64,000 nt of DNA from Symbiodinium sp. CCMP2592. Taxonomy: Eukaryota > Sar > Dinophyceae > Suessiales > Symbiodiniaceae. Below are positions 18,147 through 29,644 of the stretch, piece by piece (the stretch's first letter is position 1; the number at the start of each line of letters is the position of its first letter). A program made the translations under genes and the position numbers. Where the stretch lies: assembly GCA_905221615.1 (NCBI GenBank), contig CAJNDT010005735.1:106001-170000 (forward strand). Direction: 5' to 3'. The notes under the pieces were generated by a model. The model ran no database searches, was not told the origin of the DNA, and was given only the letters and a program-made list of their open reading frames with translations.

Positions 18147-18401
18147 GTTTATGTTCTGTTCTGGCTGTTGTCACCGGCAGTTGCTCTCCTTGCTTGGCGA
18201 AATTTTGGTGGGTGTGGGGCGTGGCGAGTCGCGAAACCCTCACCCTGACTACGCACCCGAAACCCTCAAATCTGAACTACTCTACACTCGACACTTTGAG
18301 CTTCACATCTGACGAAATTAGCCCCTGCCTTTTCAGGGCCTCAGGGTTAAAACCATACAAGCCCTTCTAAGGTAAGCTCTACTTTCAGAACCAGTGGTCT
18401 C
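18147..18401. other. spacer, nothing recognised
   Basis: The 86-codon frame over 18110-18370 begins in telomere-like repeat and is a repeat artefact. Confidence 0.4.
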
Positions 18402-18530
18402 CTAAACCCTAAACCCTAAACCCTAACCCTAAACCCTAAACCCTAAACCCTAAACCCTAACCCTACACCCCAAACCCTAACCCTAACCCTAAACTTGGCC
18501 CTAAACCCTATACCCTAACCCGAAACCCTA
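18402..18530. repeat. telomere-like array, mixed CCCTAAA and CCCTAA
   Basis: One of the cleanest tracts: CCCTAAA units interspersed with 6-bp CCCTAA units from 18402 to about 18530. Confidence 0.92.
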
Positions 18531-18632
18531 AACCACACCAGCCTCAAGCCCAAAAAGCCCGAGCCCTAGACCCGAAACACTGAACCGCAAAGAAGCCCGA
18601 AGCCCCATCATCCCAGCACTGAACGTAAGACG

Positions 18633-18740
18633 CATGGGTAGTTGTGAAAATTATGGTTCCTTTTTGGGTACCCTAAATCTTAGGTGCCGTACTATTTTCA
18701 GGACAAAAAAGGGAACCATAATTTTGACAACCACCCACAT
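18633..18740. mobile_element. foldback element, family E copy 2
   Basis: CATGGGTAGTTGTGAAAATTA left and TAATTTTGACAACCACCCACAT right. The core has GGGTACCCTAAATCTTAGG. Confidence 0.88.
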
Positions 18741-18829
18741 GACCCTCGATCCTCGGCACTCAAACCTCAATCCTCAAGCCGGTGAGCTGGGTGCAAGCGG
18801 GTGGTATGGTTAAGAGTTTTTGGCTTCGG

Positions 18830-19045
18830 GATTCAGGGCTTGGGCGGCTTAGGGTTCAGGGCTTGGGCGGCTCAGGGTTCAGAGCTTGGGCGGCTCAGGG
18901 TTTAGAGTTTAGGTTCGGGGTTTAGAGTTTATCTAGGTTCGGGGTTTAGGGTTTAGGTTCGGGGTTTAGGGTTTAGGTTCGGGGTTTAGGGTTTAGGGTT
19001 TGGGGTTTGGTGTTTACGTCTCAGACTTTAGGGTTTGGGGATTCG
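18830..19045. repeat. telomere-derived higher-order repeat
   Basis: GGGCTTGGGCGGCTCAGGGTT repeats (18837-18905) are followed by five or so TTTAGGTTCGGGG units (18905-19005). It is a tandem repeat built from TTTAGGG variants. Confidence 0.8.
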
Positions 19046-19435
19046 GGGCTAGGGGTGTAGGGTTGGAGCTTTGCGGCTTAGGGTGAAGGGGACCACATGG
19101 AATCCTCGCGGAAGCTTCTCTTGGGATTTAGGGTTCAGGCCTCTCTGCAGTATCGGGGATGTGTGTCCACCGTACTGCTTCCGACGATGCTTACCGCAGA
19201 ATAAGCAACATGATAAGTAATAAGAAGAAGAAGAGGAAAAAGAAGCATATTCACAGCAGTTATACCAAACATGATAGGGTCATGAATATCGTTGCTGCTT
19301 GTTCTGCCTTGTGCCTCCGGAGCATAAGCCCGCTACACCCAAACTGAAGAGCCTGCCAACACAACCTGAACCCCAGAACCCCGACTCTGACTTGGGACCA
19401 GACCATACCCCAAACTGAAAACCCCAAACTAATAC
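19046..19435. other. stretch with nothing recognised
   Basis: A short plus frame (19159-19347) has a lysine run from AAGAAGAAG sequence and no domain. Confidence 0.4.
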
Positions 19436-19515
19436 TAAAACTAATAATACCTATAATACTACTAATAATCCTGATAGAAGTACTAATAAGACTAGTAATA
19501 ATAGTAATAGTTTAC
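19436..19515. repeat. ACTAATAAT low-complexity repeat
   Basis: AATACTAAAACTAATAATACC continues as degenerate trinucleotide AAT/ACT units. Confidence 0.8.
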
Positions 19516-19675
19516 CTAGACCATACCCTCAAACTCTTCTGGCCCGTAGAGAAGCCTTGCAGGCTCAAGCACCCAGACAAAGGCTTAAAGAACCCTAAAC
19601 CCACCACCAAAACGTTGGCTCCTCAAGACAACCTCAAAGCCGAAACCCTAAGCCCTAAATCATAGTCCCAGAATG

Positions 19676-19776
19676 AGTGGTTGTCAAAATTAGGGTCCCT
19701 TTTTGGGTCCCTATTCTAATACGGCACCTAATATTTAGGGTACCCATAAGGGGACCATAATTTTGACACCTACCCA
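19676..19776. mobile_element. foldback element, family E copy 3
   Basis: AGTGGTTGTCAAAATTAGGG left, CCATAATTTTGACACCTACCC right. The core is in the opposite orientation to copies 1 and 2 (ACGGCACCTAATATTTAGGG). Confidence 0.88.
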
Positions 19777-19897
19777 AATCCCAAAACCCAAGCCCTAAAC
19801 CGAGAAACCCGGGCCGGCGGACCAAAGGTCTCCAAAGCTGTCGCTGCGGTTGTCCGCTGGAGCTCCACCATGCAGCCATAGCGTGCCTGACACTCTT

Positions 19898-20186
19898 GAT
19901 GGTTTAGGGTTTAGGGTTTTAGGGTTTAGGGGCCTGACGCTCTTGATGTTTTTTTGTTTTTTTTTTTTGGGGGGGGGGCTCCTTTTTCCAACTGATTCGC
20001 GAGGTCTCGGCCAGAAGGGCACTCTTGAGGGTTTTAGGGTTTAGGGTTTCGGGTTAGGGTAAGGGTTTAGGGTTTAGGGTTTTAGGGTTTAGGGTTTAGT
20101 TAGGGTTTAGGGTTTAGCGTTAGGGTTTAGGGGTTAGGGTTAGGGTTAGGGTTTAGGGTTTAGGGTTTTTAGGGTTTAGGGTTGAT
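19898..20186. repeat. telomere-like array (TTTAGGG) with T/G homopolymers
   Basis: TTTAGGG units at 19900-19932. T10 followed by G10 at about 19958-19978. A cleaner TTTAGGG/TTAGGG array at 20037-20186 lies in the opposite orientation to the array at 18402. Confidence 0.9.
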
Positions 20187-20243
20187 GGCGTGCCTAATGT
20201 CGGCACCTGATTAAGATACCTTGGGCCTTTCTTACGGCTCTTT

Positions 20244-20358
20244 ACAGTAGAAGCCAGAAAGTTGGAACATGGCTTTAGGAGGATTAGTGCTAGGATCCCT
20301 TATACTTTACCTTAAGGGCATGAGGATACTGATGTTCCAACTTTCTGGCTTCTACTGT
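20244..20358. mobile_element. Tc1/mariner-type MITE, family D copy 4
   Basis: TACAGTAGAAGCCAGAAAG and CTTTCTGGCTTCTACTGT ends. The centre is reversed relative to the copy at 16800 (GGGCATGAGGATACTGATG). A family G fragment (CACCTGATTAAGATACC) abuts it at about 20207-20232. Confidence 0.9.
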
Positions 20359-20675
20359 GTATGAATCCTACTGAGCCCCTAAAGCCCGTGATGCAGTGCG
20401 CCTTCTGCAAAGGCCGCGGCATGCCAAGTGCGACTCTCCGGCAAACGGCTCGCACCAGAATTCACGGAGGCCCACCTGATTCGGGCGGACCCTTAGGATT
20501 TAGGGTTTAGGGGCTTAGGGTTTAGGGGTTTAGGGTTTAAGGTTTTGGGGTTTGGGGTTTCGGGTTTAGGGGTTTAGGGCTCAGGGGTGTAGGCGTTTGG
20601 GGGTTTAGGGATTTAGGGTTTAGAGTCTAGAGTTTGGAGATGAGGGTGCAAAGGCTGAGGTCCTGAGCTTGATTT
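20359..20675. other. gene-free stretch with a TTTAGGG tract
   Basis: TTTAGGG/TTTTGGGG units at 20490-20635. No coding frame supported. Confidence 0.5.
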
Positions 20676-20772
20676 ACTAGGTTGGCCCTTTAACGCCTCT
20701 GAAAAACATTCGTAAATAGGGTCCTATTAAGCCCAATAAGGGAAACTATAAAGTCCCAGAGGCCTACCTAGT
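20676..20772. mobile_element. unclassified foldback element
   Basis: Ends ACTAGGTTGGCC...GCCTCTG and CAGAGGCCTACCTAGT, with inner AGGGTCCTATTAAGCCCAATAAGGG. I see no second copy in the window. Confidence 0.65.
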
Positions 20773-21300
20773 CTAGGTTGAGGGCTTGGGTTTAGGGTGG
20801 TGGGGGCGGGTGCTTAGTATTATGGTTTAGGGTTCAGGGTTTATGACTATTCCTGCTTTGCGTTCGTTGTCCTTGAGGTGTTATGGAGCTTTGGGTAACT
20901 GGCTGGGAGGGGCAGCATCTTTGTTCAAGGCCGGGTTAACGGTGCGTGGCGAGAGACTTGAAAGAATTCAGTTTCCCATGTTGGGCTCAAAGCGCTTCAG
21001 AAGTTGGGGTTTGCCATTTAGTGCTTCCTTGCTAGACGGAGCTTAGGATTTGTGGGTTTATATGAGCTCGAAAGACCACCAAACAGAAGGATCTCACACT
21101 TAGGGATATTCTGGAATCCCCTTTAAAGCTCTAAGGGTGGGAGGGCCTTGACCCCGAATGTAAGCCGCCTAGTTCTGCTGAGCTGCTTTTCTGGTGCCTG
21201 GGTCTACTTACTGGTGCTGCAGGAAGAAAGGAGGAAGCAGTATGAGGACTGAAGGATTACATAGGGACGATTGTCGTGCTCCGCTTTCCCTCTGACCATT
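20773..21300. other. stretch with nothing recognised
   Basis: A 67-codon plus frame (20843-21046) begins MTIPALRSLSLR and has no known domain. No repeat family recognised. Confidence 0.4.
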
Positions 21301-22040
21301 AACTAAACCCTAAACCCTGACCCCTAAACCCTGAACCCTCACCTCAAAACCCTGAACCCCGAACCCTAAATCCCAACCCCTAAACCCTGAACCCCCTTGT
21401 CTTGGATGGATTTTCGGGTTGCTTGTCGCCTGTCCCGGGCTTGGTCGTAGCGAAACATGTCCGAAACGCTGGAGGAGCCGCTGCTCCCGTAGATCCTGGG
21501 GCAGGGCTGAGCACATGATTGGGTTTAGGGTTTAGGGTTCAGGGTTTAGGGATTAGGAAGACGGATACCGGTTGAGCATATCATGATGCAAAGGTTTTAA
21601 GTACATGATTTGGGGGTTTGTGTTCTGGGCATACGGTCTTCGAATTTAGGTTTACGGTCGCTCTGCCGAAATCACTTTTGAATCAGATCGCAACCACACT
21701 CCCCACACCCGAATGCTACTAGTCAACCCAGGAACACGAAACCCCCGATCCCCCCCAAGCACCCAAACCATACACCCATGAACCCTTGAACCCCAAACCT
21801 GAACCCCAACCCCCTAAACCCCTAGAACCCAAACCCCTAAAACCCTATAGAACCCCAAACGGTCCAGAAGAAGCCGTCGGTAAAGAAGGCGACGTGGCCC
21901 TGCCTGGTTGTTGCTTACTGGGCTTTGAAGCAGCCAGGGCTTTAGGGCTTCGGGGTTTAGAGTTTGGGTTTTAGGGTTTAGGGTTTAGGGTTTAGGGTTT
22001 AGGGTTTGGGGTTTAGGGTTTAGGGTTTAGGGTTTGCTGC
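21301..22040. repeat. telomere-like tracts, orientation alternating
   Basis: CCCTAAA type at 21303-21395; TTTAGGG type at 21520-21560; CCCNAAAC type at 21780-21860; a clean TTTAGGG array at 21960-22035. Unrelated spacers, 21570-21775 among them, lie between them. Confidence 0.75.
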
Positions 22041-22661
22041 AAGATTGCGTAGCGGTGGTGTAACAGGGATTGTAGGATTTATTAGCGGTTTTGTTGCCTG
22101 CGAATCGCAGACATGGCCCGACTGTGGCGGGCCATCACCTAACTCACCCACCCCACGCCGTCTGAGGCGGCAAACCACCCAAACCTATACCTTTTAGGGT
22201 TTAGGACCTAAACTCTGTTAGGTCCATTTTGGTTAACAACAATCACGCATTTCTGCAGCCAAGCTTCTGCTCCGAAAAGGCAGGGCAGAGGAGGGCAGAG
22301 TACGGCAAGAGATGGGCCAGAGGGGCCAAAAGAGTTAGGCCAGGAAGGAGGGTCAGGGTACACAGGGGGCGCCAGGGGGGCCAGGGGGCGGGGTAACCAA
22401 GAGGGGCGGAACTTTGCTCGCTGGAGCTTCCAAGCCCCCCCCCCGGGGGGTCCCTTTTTGGGGGTGGCCAAACCAGCCCAGGGCTTTGCAGGATTTCATA
22501 CTCCGGGTTTAGGGTGATGACTTTAATAGGGACCAGTACTGGTCCCGGGGAGAACCTGTCCCGGTACCGGGCCTAACGTGGGTGCTACAGTACCCCTGCC
22601 TGTGGGACGGTGGGCGAGCGTCCTGGATCGACCTGCGCCATCGATGTCGAGGGGCTTAAGC
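22041..22661. other. GC-rich stretch, nothing recognised
   Basis: Runs of GGGGCCAGGGGGG and C9/G6 homopolymers at 22360-22450. GGGACCAGTACTGGTCCC, a perfect 18-bp palindrome, is at 22529-22546. An 87-codon minus frame (22208-22471) is Pro-rich and unsupported. Confidence 0.4.
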
Positions 22662-22687
22662 GCCGCCCACCATCGAAGGTGGGCGGC
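22662..22687. repeat. short perfect hairpin
   Basis: GCCGCCCACC and GGTGGGCGGC flank a 6-bp loop (ATCGAA). It looks like a terminator stem, but no T-run or gene adjoins it. Confidence 0.6.
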
Positions 22688-23230
22688 CTAGGCCTTGAGT
22701 TTAGGGTTTAGGGTTTAGGGTTTAGGGTTTAAGGGGTTTTGAGTTTGTTACCAAAACGATGATCATGAGGGTTACTACACTTGGTGTTGAAGTATCCAAG
22801 GTCCAAATTAAAGAGAAAAACATAAACTTCATTTCATAATCGCTCCCTTTAACGAACAGGTCCCCAAAACAAAGCAATACTTAGTTTTGTCTATATATAT
22901 ATATATGTAATTATGTGTGTATACACAATGAAGTAACTTCAGTTAGACTACAGTTAGACTATATTGCTTACTCCCAAGCCCTAACATCCTCGTAAGCATG
23001 GTAAAACCCCCGAGACCCTTATGAAGCCCTATAAAGCTTCTAGGGGAAACCGACCAAAAAGCCTTCGTTTACATGATGGTAGCTGAATCTAAGAAACCCT
23101 AACCCTGCCGTAAACCCTAAACCCCTAAACCCTTAACCCCTAAACCCCTAAACCCAAAACCCCTAAAGCCTAGAAACTTAAAACCTTAAGCCCTAAAGAT
23201 GGCAGCTGGTAGCTGAATCTAAGTTCCTCA
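22688..23230. other. gene-free stretch with telomere-like tracts
   Basis: A clean TTTAGGG array at 22698-22732, a TATATATATATA run at 22892-22905, and CCCTAAA-type units at 23095-23205. No gene. Confidence 0.5.
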
Positions 23231-23332
23231 ATTATAATCCCCTTGGAACCATAATAAAAATGCTAGTTTCAATATTCGCTTGGGTTTTGTATGTACGAAG
23301 ATTTAAAAAAATAATGCCTAAGGAGACTATAG
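23231..23332. mobile_element. short element, family P copy 2
   Basis: ATTATAATCCCCTTGGAACC left, CCTAAGGAGACTATAG right; internal CAATATTCGCTTGGGTTTTG matches copies at 12320 and 32801. Confidence 0.75.
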
Positions 23333-23779
23333 TCAAGAAGAACCAAGCTGCCGCGGAGGGCCAGGCTGCAGTTCTTGCCAGTAGCCCTCCTCGATGTTGA
23401 AGCACCTGAGCTCTAGTTCTTAGAGGCTCTGTTTAGGGTTTTATGGGTTTCGGGTTGAGGGGTTTAGGGTTTAGGGTTTAGGGCTTTAGGGTTTTAGGGT
23501 CTGGGGCTTTTTGGGTTTTTGGGTTTGGGGTTAGTAAGGATTTCAGGCCTAGGTGGGGGTTGATAGGGTAAACGAGGGTTTAAGGATGCGACACTCTGCT
23601 GGTACTGCACATGATATTTCATCATCTTTGCAGCCGCAGCTCCATCCCGCAACAACAAGAAACCTGTAAACCTCAACCCTGAAACCTCAGCCCTACATGT
23701 CTCAAGGCAGTAGTCACTTTAACCATAATAGTTGTTGCTATTTGTATTTTCATCAAGTACAAATAACGGTAATCCCAAT
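23333..23779. other. gene-free stretch with a TTTAGGG tract
   Basis: TTTAGGG-type units at 23430-23535. A short minus frame at 23494-23676 overlaps it and is a repeat artefact. Confidence 0.45.
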
Positions 23780-23880
23780 AATCATCATTATCGCACTAAT
23801 AATAATAGTAATAATAGTAATAATAATACTAATACTAATTCTAATTCTAATACTAATAAGAATAATAATCATAACAGTGC
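23780..23880. repeat. AATAATA/TACTAAT low-complexity repeat
   Basis: Degenerate ATA/ATAATAGTAATA units; they translate as the isoleucine-rich artefact IIIVIIVIIIL. Confidence 0.85.
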
Positions 23881-24324
23881 ACCATTTATAACTGTAGTAT
23901 CAGTGGCATGAAAAATACCACACCTACAACTCACAGGCCCAAAACCCAAGGAAATAACAGTTGAAACTTTCAGAATCGACTGCCTTATAAGAACCCCAAA
24001 AGTTGAAAAGCTGAGCTTGCAGCCAATAAGCTAAAGACTTCCCAAAACCCTAAACCCTAACCCTAAACCCTAAACCCTTTTCCCTGAATACAATCATCGC
24101 TGAAAGCTTTCCTTGCCGACTCCGAGGAGCCAGGTGTCATCGAGGGACTTAGTCTGCCCTTCTGCACCGAAGCCGCCGTGCAGCCAAAGATGGCCACTTC
24201 CTTGGGGTTTGGGGTTTAGGATCTCGGGTTTGGATTTATTTTTCAGCGCCTCTTTTCCAAATTTGGGGTTTAGGGTTTAGGGCTTCGGGGGTTTAGGGTT
24301 TCGGGTAGACGAATTTACTGTCTT
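23881..24324. other. gene-free stretch with telomere-like tracts
   Basis: CCCTAAA units at 24045-24080; TTTAGGG units at 24200-24305. Nothing else recognised. Confidence 0.5.
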
Positions 24325-24396
24325 ACTATAGGGGCCTTCATAATAATTACCTATACTATTTTGGGGGTGCCTTCTTCTGATTATAGTATAATGGGG
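24325..24396. mobile_element. family F fragment
   Basis: CTATAGGGGCCTTCATAATAATTACC is joined to CTATACTATTTTGGGGGTGCC. About two thirds of a family F element; the right end is lost in a TTTAGGG tract. Confidence 0.6.
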
Positions 24397-25507
24397 TTTA
24401 GGGTTTGGGGTTCAGGGTTTGGGGTTCAGGGTTTAGGGTTTCGGGCTTGAAGATTCCGGGTTCTGGGTTTTCGGGTTTGGGGAAGAATGCTACCGACCGT
24501 GCGTTCAAGGATTGTGACTCACGTCCCTCCTGCGGCTTGCTATCTGAACTGGAGTAAGATTCAGGGACACCTAGACCTAAACCCAAACCCTTTATGAACC
24601 CTAAACCCCGAATCCTAAGCCCTGAACCCCAAACCCCAAACCCATAACCTCCGCCCTTCTTAGAAAGCTTCAGCGCATCCGACACTTGTCCAGATCCGAG
24701 CTCACAAAATCGGAAAATCACCTTATAAACAAACCCTACAAAACTCATAACATCATAACAGAAATACTAACTGCGTATGCTGATAGAGGTTTATTAAGCA
24801 TAATAATGTTAAGTATAATGAGAAAATGAAAACTATAGAAACCCTACACAAACCTTAGATACCCTAGATCCAGGATCGGCTTCACACCGTCAAAGTCCTA
24901 GAAACTGTACAAATGCTTACGATGCGATGCATGAGATGTAGCGGGATCTATTTAGGCCCTCGGGTTTAAGGCTTCGGTGGTCGGGTTTGGGGGCGTCTTC
25001 CACTCCTTAGAATTATTCGGGAACGCCAAGGAATTGCGGGAAAACATGTTCAGGCCACTTCATGGTGGGTTTGGGATTTAGGGGCGGTGCAGTGAGTTGA
25101 ACCGGGAACTTGCTTCAAGAAACGGCCCTGCATCACTTCATCCTCCAACCCGAAAAACACCTGGGCCGAAACCCTCCAATCCCAAACCCGACAAAAACCA
25201 AAACCCTTGAAGCCCAAAACCCAAAATCCCCAGAGGCCCAAACCAGCAAAAACCCTAAGCCCCACGCCCCCACAAAAGCCTAAGTCAAAGCCAAACCCTA
25301 AACCCAAGCCTAAGTCACCCCAAACCCTCAACCCTTAACCCTAAACCCTCAACCCTGAACCCTGAACTCTAAACCCTAAACCCCAAACCCTAACCCCTCA
25401 GCGCTACCCAGGTTCCAAAAGCCAGCGCATGCGACGCCCGTGCTGAAGGCCGGGGACCGCCCACTCCGACACGCTGCCAGGATGCGGAGGCTGACCCGAT
25501 CCCTCAG
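24397..25507. other. gene-free stretch, mostly degenerate telomere-like repeat
   Basis: TTTAGGG type at 24394-24480, CCCTAAA type at 24570-24650 and 25140-25400. The frames at 24398-24748 and 25050-25331 (GLGLGFGF, LNPEPQTLNPKP) are translated telomere repeats. Confidence 0.6.
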
Positions 25508-25601
25508 ATGCTTTCTCTCTCTCTCTCTCTCTCTCTCCCTCTCTCCCTCCTCCCTCTCTGTCATTATCTGTTTTGTTTTCTCTCTCTCTCTCTCTCTGTA
25601 A

Positions 25602-25635
<34 letters not shown>

Positions 25636-25640
25636 CTCGC
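25508..25640. repeat. (TC)n microsatellite
   Basis: Three CT/TC runs broken by CCCTCC, TGTCATTATCTGTTTTG and GTAATTTTC. Confidence 0.95.
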
Positions 25641-26704
25641 CTTCTTGCGGGTAGGGTTTGGGGTTTAAGGTTTAAGAAGAAGTGAGAGCTTAGGCTTCAG
25701 AGTAGGGTTAGAGCTTTGCTTTCTAGGGTTTTGAGTTTTGGGTTTTTTAGGCGGGGATTGAAGATGCGTTTTGCGGCGCAGCTGTAGCGTTGAGAGCTTA
25801 GCTTAGCTAGCATCCTCCCTTACTTTGGAATTTTTTGGTTACGAGCATCCAACTTGTAACCCCTTCACAAAAAGTCAGAACCCTGTTCTATCTCGTAATA
25901 CGTGCGTGCGGGCAAACCAGCCTGACAAGGACACATCCCCAAAGCTAGCAAAAAGTGCTCAGACGAGTCCGAGTGGCGACAGTGCCAAAGGTCCTTGGCT
26001 TCTTGGGGCTTTGGGTTGGAGATTTTGAAGCTTAATGTCTGAGTTTCATAGTGCAGGGCTTGAGGTGGAGAGGGGTGGCGAGTGGGGTGTATCGGACCAA
26101 CCACGTGCAAATACCGCAAGCAAGTAAACTGGGTAGTATGTTTGAAAGTTAATGAGTGGTTATAAATAGGGCTGGAGGTATCTACATTAGGGCTGCGCCT
26201 GGCTATGATTGTATTTCAGGCGCCTATAGCTGCTAAACTAACCCCTGCCAACTAAGCCGCCTGATTCTTCAAGCGAAAGAAGCTTCGGTGGAGTTTAGCG
26301 TTTAGGATTCACCGTTTAGCATTTTTGTTAGAAGTTTACGGTTAGGGGGTCAGAGGCTTCAGGTTAAAGCTACATGGATCTAAAGGCATGTCTTTCATCT
26401 AGTTTGGGGTTTAGGGTCAAGCAGGCCCCAAATCCACAAGCCCGAAGAATGCCTGTAAGCCACGCCGTAGAGACTGTTGTGCGGGCCATCGCCGTGTCCA
26501 CCACCGACGCCGCCGTGCAGCCAGAAAGAGTTGTCCTCACCACCACGCCCGAACCCCGGAACCCAAGAACCCAAAAACACGACCCTTAACCTTGAGTCCC
26601 AAACCCTAAAACCAATGCCCTGAGCCCTAAAGGCCCTAAACCCTGAACTAAACCCTAAAGTAAACCCTAAACTCCAGAATCTTAAGCCCTGAACCTTCAA
26701 CCCT
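25641..26704. other. stretch with nothing recognised
   Basis: Degenerate telomere-like units occur at 26540-26700. The 67- to 101-codon frames here lack domains and overlap on opposite strands. Confidence 0.4.
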
Positions 26705-26815
26705 ACCTATAGTCTCCATTGTAGTTCCTTTCTTGGCTAACCAGTTTTATGGTTAGGATCCTGTAGCAGAGATTTTGGTTAACCAAAACAAGGAACCACA
26801 GTGGAGACTATAGGT
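26705..26815. mobile_element. foldback MITE-like element, family I copy 2
   Basis: ACCTATAGTCTCCATTGTAG and CACAGTGGAGACTATAGGT ends, with inner TTGGCTAACC / GGTTAACCAA arms. Confidence 0.88.
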
Positions 26816-27139
26816 CAACTATGAACCCTAAACTAAACCTCAGCCCTAAACCCTAAACCCTAAACTCCTAAACCCTAGATCCTAAACCCCAAACTACAAA
26901 CCCTAAACTAAACCTCCACCTTGCGCCGAGGTTCCGTGGGATGCTCCTGCATCGCATGGCTGAAGCGGGGACCGGGCGCAGCCCCCATGGCAGTCAGTCG
27001 CTCCCAGGTGGCCTCTTTTTGGGATGTAGCTTAGCGGTTTAGGGTTGAGGGTTTAAGATTCTCTTTTAGGATTTAGTTTAGGGCTTAGGGGGTTGAAGGC
27101 TTAAGATTTAGGATTAGGTTTATGGCTTAGGTTTTAGGA
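26816..27139. other. telomere-like tracts with an orientation switch
   Basis: CCCTAAA type at 26822-26915, TTTAGG type at 27035-27135. No gene. Confidence 0.6.
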
Positions 27140-27256
27140 TACAGTAGAAGCCAAAAAGTTGGAAACCCCATAGCTTCGATCCCTAAGAGTAAAGTATAGG
27201 GAATCCCAGCACTATTTGTCCTTAACTAGGTTTCCAACTTTTTGCAGTTTGCTGTA
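27140..27256. mobile_element. Tc1/mariner-type MITE, family D copy 5
   Basis: TACAGTAGAAGCCAAAAAG left, CTTTTTGCAGTTTGCTGTA right; shared middle TATAGGGAATCCCAGCACT. Confidence 0.87.
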
Positions 27257-28738
27257 TAGTTGTTTTTGTTGAGCTCCTTTTCTCCCCATCCCATGTGGTC
27301 TTAGGATATAGTTTAGGGTTTAGGGTCGAGGGCTTAAGATTTTGGGTTTTAGGTTTATGGTTTAGGATTTAGGATTGAGGGCTTCAGATTTAGGATTTTA
27401 GGCTTATGGTTTAGGGTTTTTGGGTGTCTTCTTGCGCAGTGGCTGGTAATCCGTGCTGGGATGGCACCACCTCACGCCAGGGTTTGTCGGCGGCGGCAAA
27501 TTACGCGTAAAGCGACTTCGCTTGCATGTGTCGATAGAACTCGGTGAAACCGGAAGTTCTCTTAAAAAAAAAAGCCGCCCGCTGTGATGTTACCACGGGC
27601 AAGCCATTTCCTGAGGGCTTACGCCTCAATTCCCACACAGGCCAGACGGCGAGGCAGGGGGGTTTTCCCAAAAAGGACCGAGACCCTTGTAGACCCGGCA
27701 AAGCAACGTCGGCGAAGGGCTTTGGGCCTTGGGTTTAGGGTGTTCCCAACAAGGGGAGAATCAAGAAGGTATTCTAGTGGAGTTCAATTCAATGGCTGGC
27801 CGGCGAGGCAAAGCCCTTGACAGCCCAGCCTCACTTTATTCGACTACTGGGTGTTCAAGCTGCCAGGCAGCAGCAGTGTCTGGGCACCCAGTTATGGGTG
27901 CGCACGGCCCAGGGGGGCCGGGTGGGAATTTAGGGTTTAGTGTTTCAGGGTTTTGTGTTTAAGGTTTAGGGTTTTAGGGTTTAGGGTTTAGGGTTTGGGG
28001 TTTTAGGGTTCAAGGTTGAAGGTTTAGGGTTTTAGGGTTTAGAGTTCAGGGCTCAACTCTTGGGCTCCCATGGGCTTTCGGGCTGTAGCCTGTAAGGATT
28101 TCGGGTTTATGGCTTTGGGTTTAAGAACTCTGGGTGTAGATGGATGGGTTGAGGGTTTGGGGATTTAAGGCTCCCCTTGATAATCAACATATCCAACAGC
28201 AACGCTCGCATACTGATAGTCATAGTAGTAGCGACAATTATAGTGACATGATGACAACTACGATGAAAACAACTGATACAGGAACCATTTAAAAGAGAAG
28301 CGCGGTTCTAGCAGTTGTACTAGCAGTAATGGGTTTATGATTTAGGGTTCTGAAACGATTTAGGTGTGGGGCGTAGCGGAGTGTTTGTCAGATTCATAAA
28401 GACCTGACCCTCCTCTGCTTCTCACCATGGGGTTCACGTCCCATTCAGAGGCACTCTGAATCTCTGAATCCCCTCTTACCTCCCACCCCTGAAGATTGGA
28501 TTTGGCTTCAAAGCCCCCAGCACCCCTACATCCTTGGTTCCCACCCTGAATAGCGACAAAAAGGAAACTCCCTAAGCCCTAAACCGTTAAGGAAACTTGC
28601 TCGCCAGCGCCCTGGCCTCGTAGCCAGGCCTATCACCCAGCTGCAAGCGCCACAAGTCCCCCAGCACGCAGGCCGACGTGCGGCCGCCGAAGACGAGAAC
28701 CCAGGAGTTTGCAGGTATGGAAACCTGAGCTGCTTCTG
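27257..28738. other. gene-free stretch with TTTAGG-type tracts
   Basis: TTTAGG-type units at 27300-27420 and 27925-28055. Overlapping open frames in all three plus frames and on the minus strand (27501-27962) show no domain. A few ACAACTA/GATGA-type motifs lie at 28240-28280. Confidence 0.45.
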
Positions 28739-28846
28739 CTTGGAGGTTCATGGGTCGTGATAGGTGGGGTTATAAGTTCCCTTATATGGGTTAATTTTAT
28801 TAATCTTACTTATAACCCCACTTATAACTACCCATGAACCTCCAAG
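28739..28846. mobile_element. foldback MITE-like element, family C copy 1
   Basis: CTTGGAGGTTCATGGGTCGT left; ACTACCCATGAACCTCCAAG right; inner GGGGTTATAAG/CTTATAACCCC arms. Confidence 0.9.
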
Positions 28847-29495
28847 TGTTGTTGGTGAGGGGGTGGGAAGGTTGGGCGCGGGCTCGTTTGGTGTTTCGCT
28901 GTTTTGCTGGTTCCGTTGTTGTCCTTTTTTGTTGATGCTGTGGGGTCCAGGTCATGGCATTTCGGGTGTTTCCTTCTTTATGGATGGGCGCTAGGGTCTT
29001 GGAGGGTCCAGCTTCGGGCTTTCAAAGGTCTGAAGCAGTTTCCGATGTTGGCTTGAGCTTTACGGTTTAGGGTGTTGCTCTTGGGGCTTAGGGTTATCGC
29101 ATTTAGGCTTCGGGTGCATTAAACTTTGTAGGGTTTGTAGGGGTCTCTTACGCTTCAACCTTTGGTTTAGTGTTTGGTGCTTCTAGCACTTTCGGGCTTT
29201 GGGAATCTGAGGGTGGGCTGTCGAAGGAACAGGCACTGAAGCAAACGAGCCGGTGTGCCGAAGCTGATCCCGAAAGCCTCGAAAAGGCCTTAAAGCTGAA
29301 CCCTAAACCCCTAAACCCTAAACCCCTAACCCCTAAACCCCTAAACCCCTAACCCCTAAACCCTAAACCTTAAACCCCAAACCCCTAAACCCTCAACCGC
29401 GAATCATGTATAGCGGAAGATCCCAGACAGGAAGCCCCCCAGCCAAAACCTGAGACAGGACCCTAAACCCTCGGCGAGAGACAGAAGCTACTGCC
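28847..29495. other. gene-free stretch with a CCCTAAA tract
   Basis: CCCTAAACCCCTAAACCC units at 29297-29395. The frame 29170-29352 ends as LNPKPLNPKP, a telomere-repeat artefact. Confidence 0.5.
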
Positions 29496-29644
29496 GGGGC
29501 CTTGGTAATGAGAATAAGGTTTGGTGTATATTCTAGTATAACTATTCTCAGGAACCCCCCCAAATAGTATTAGTCATTCGTATATACTATACTATAAATA
29601 TAATCAGGAACCCCCAACTTTTTGTAGTAATTCTTAAGGCCCCG
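29496..29644. mobile_element. family F element with repeated interior
   Basis: GGGGCCTTGGTAATGAG left and TAATTCTTAAGGCCCC right. Two AGGAACCCCC segments and two TATACTA segments show an internal duplication. Confidence 0.7.

Noticed and set aside
22662-22687. Bacterial-type transcription terminator
   Set aside because: A good stem, but no U-tract and no upstream gene; the context is eukaryotic repeat DNA.
24398-24748. Proteins with GLGFRV or LNPKPLNPKP repeats (also 25050-25331, 29170-29352, 61561-61782)
   Set aside because: These are translations of TTTAGGG/CCCTAAA tracts.
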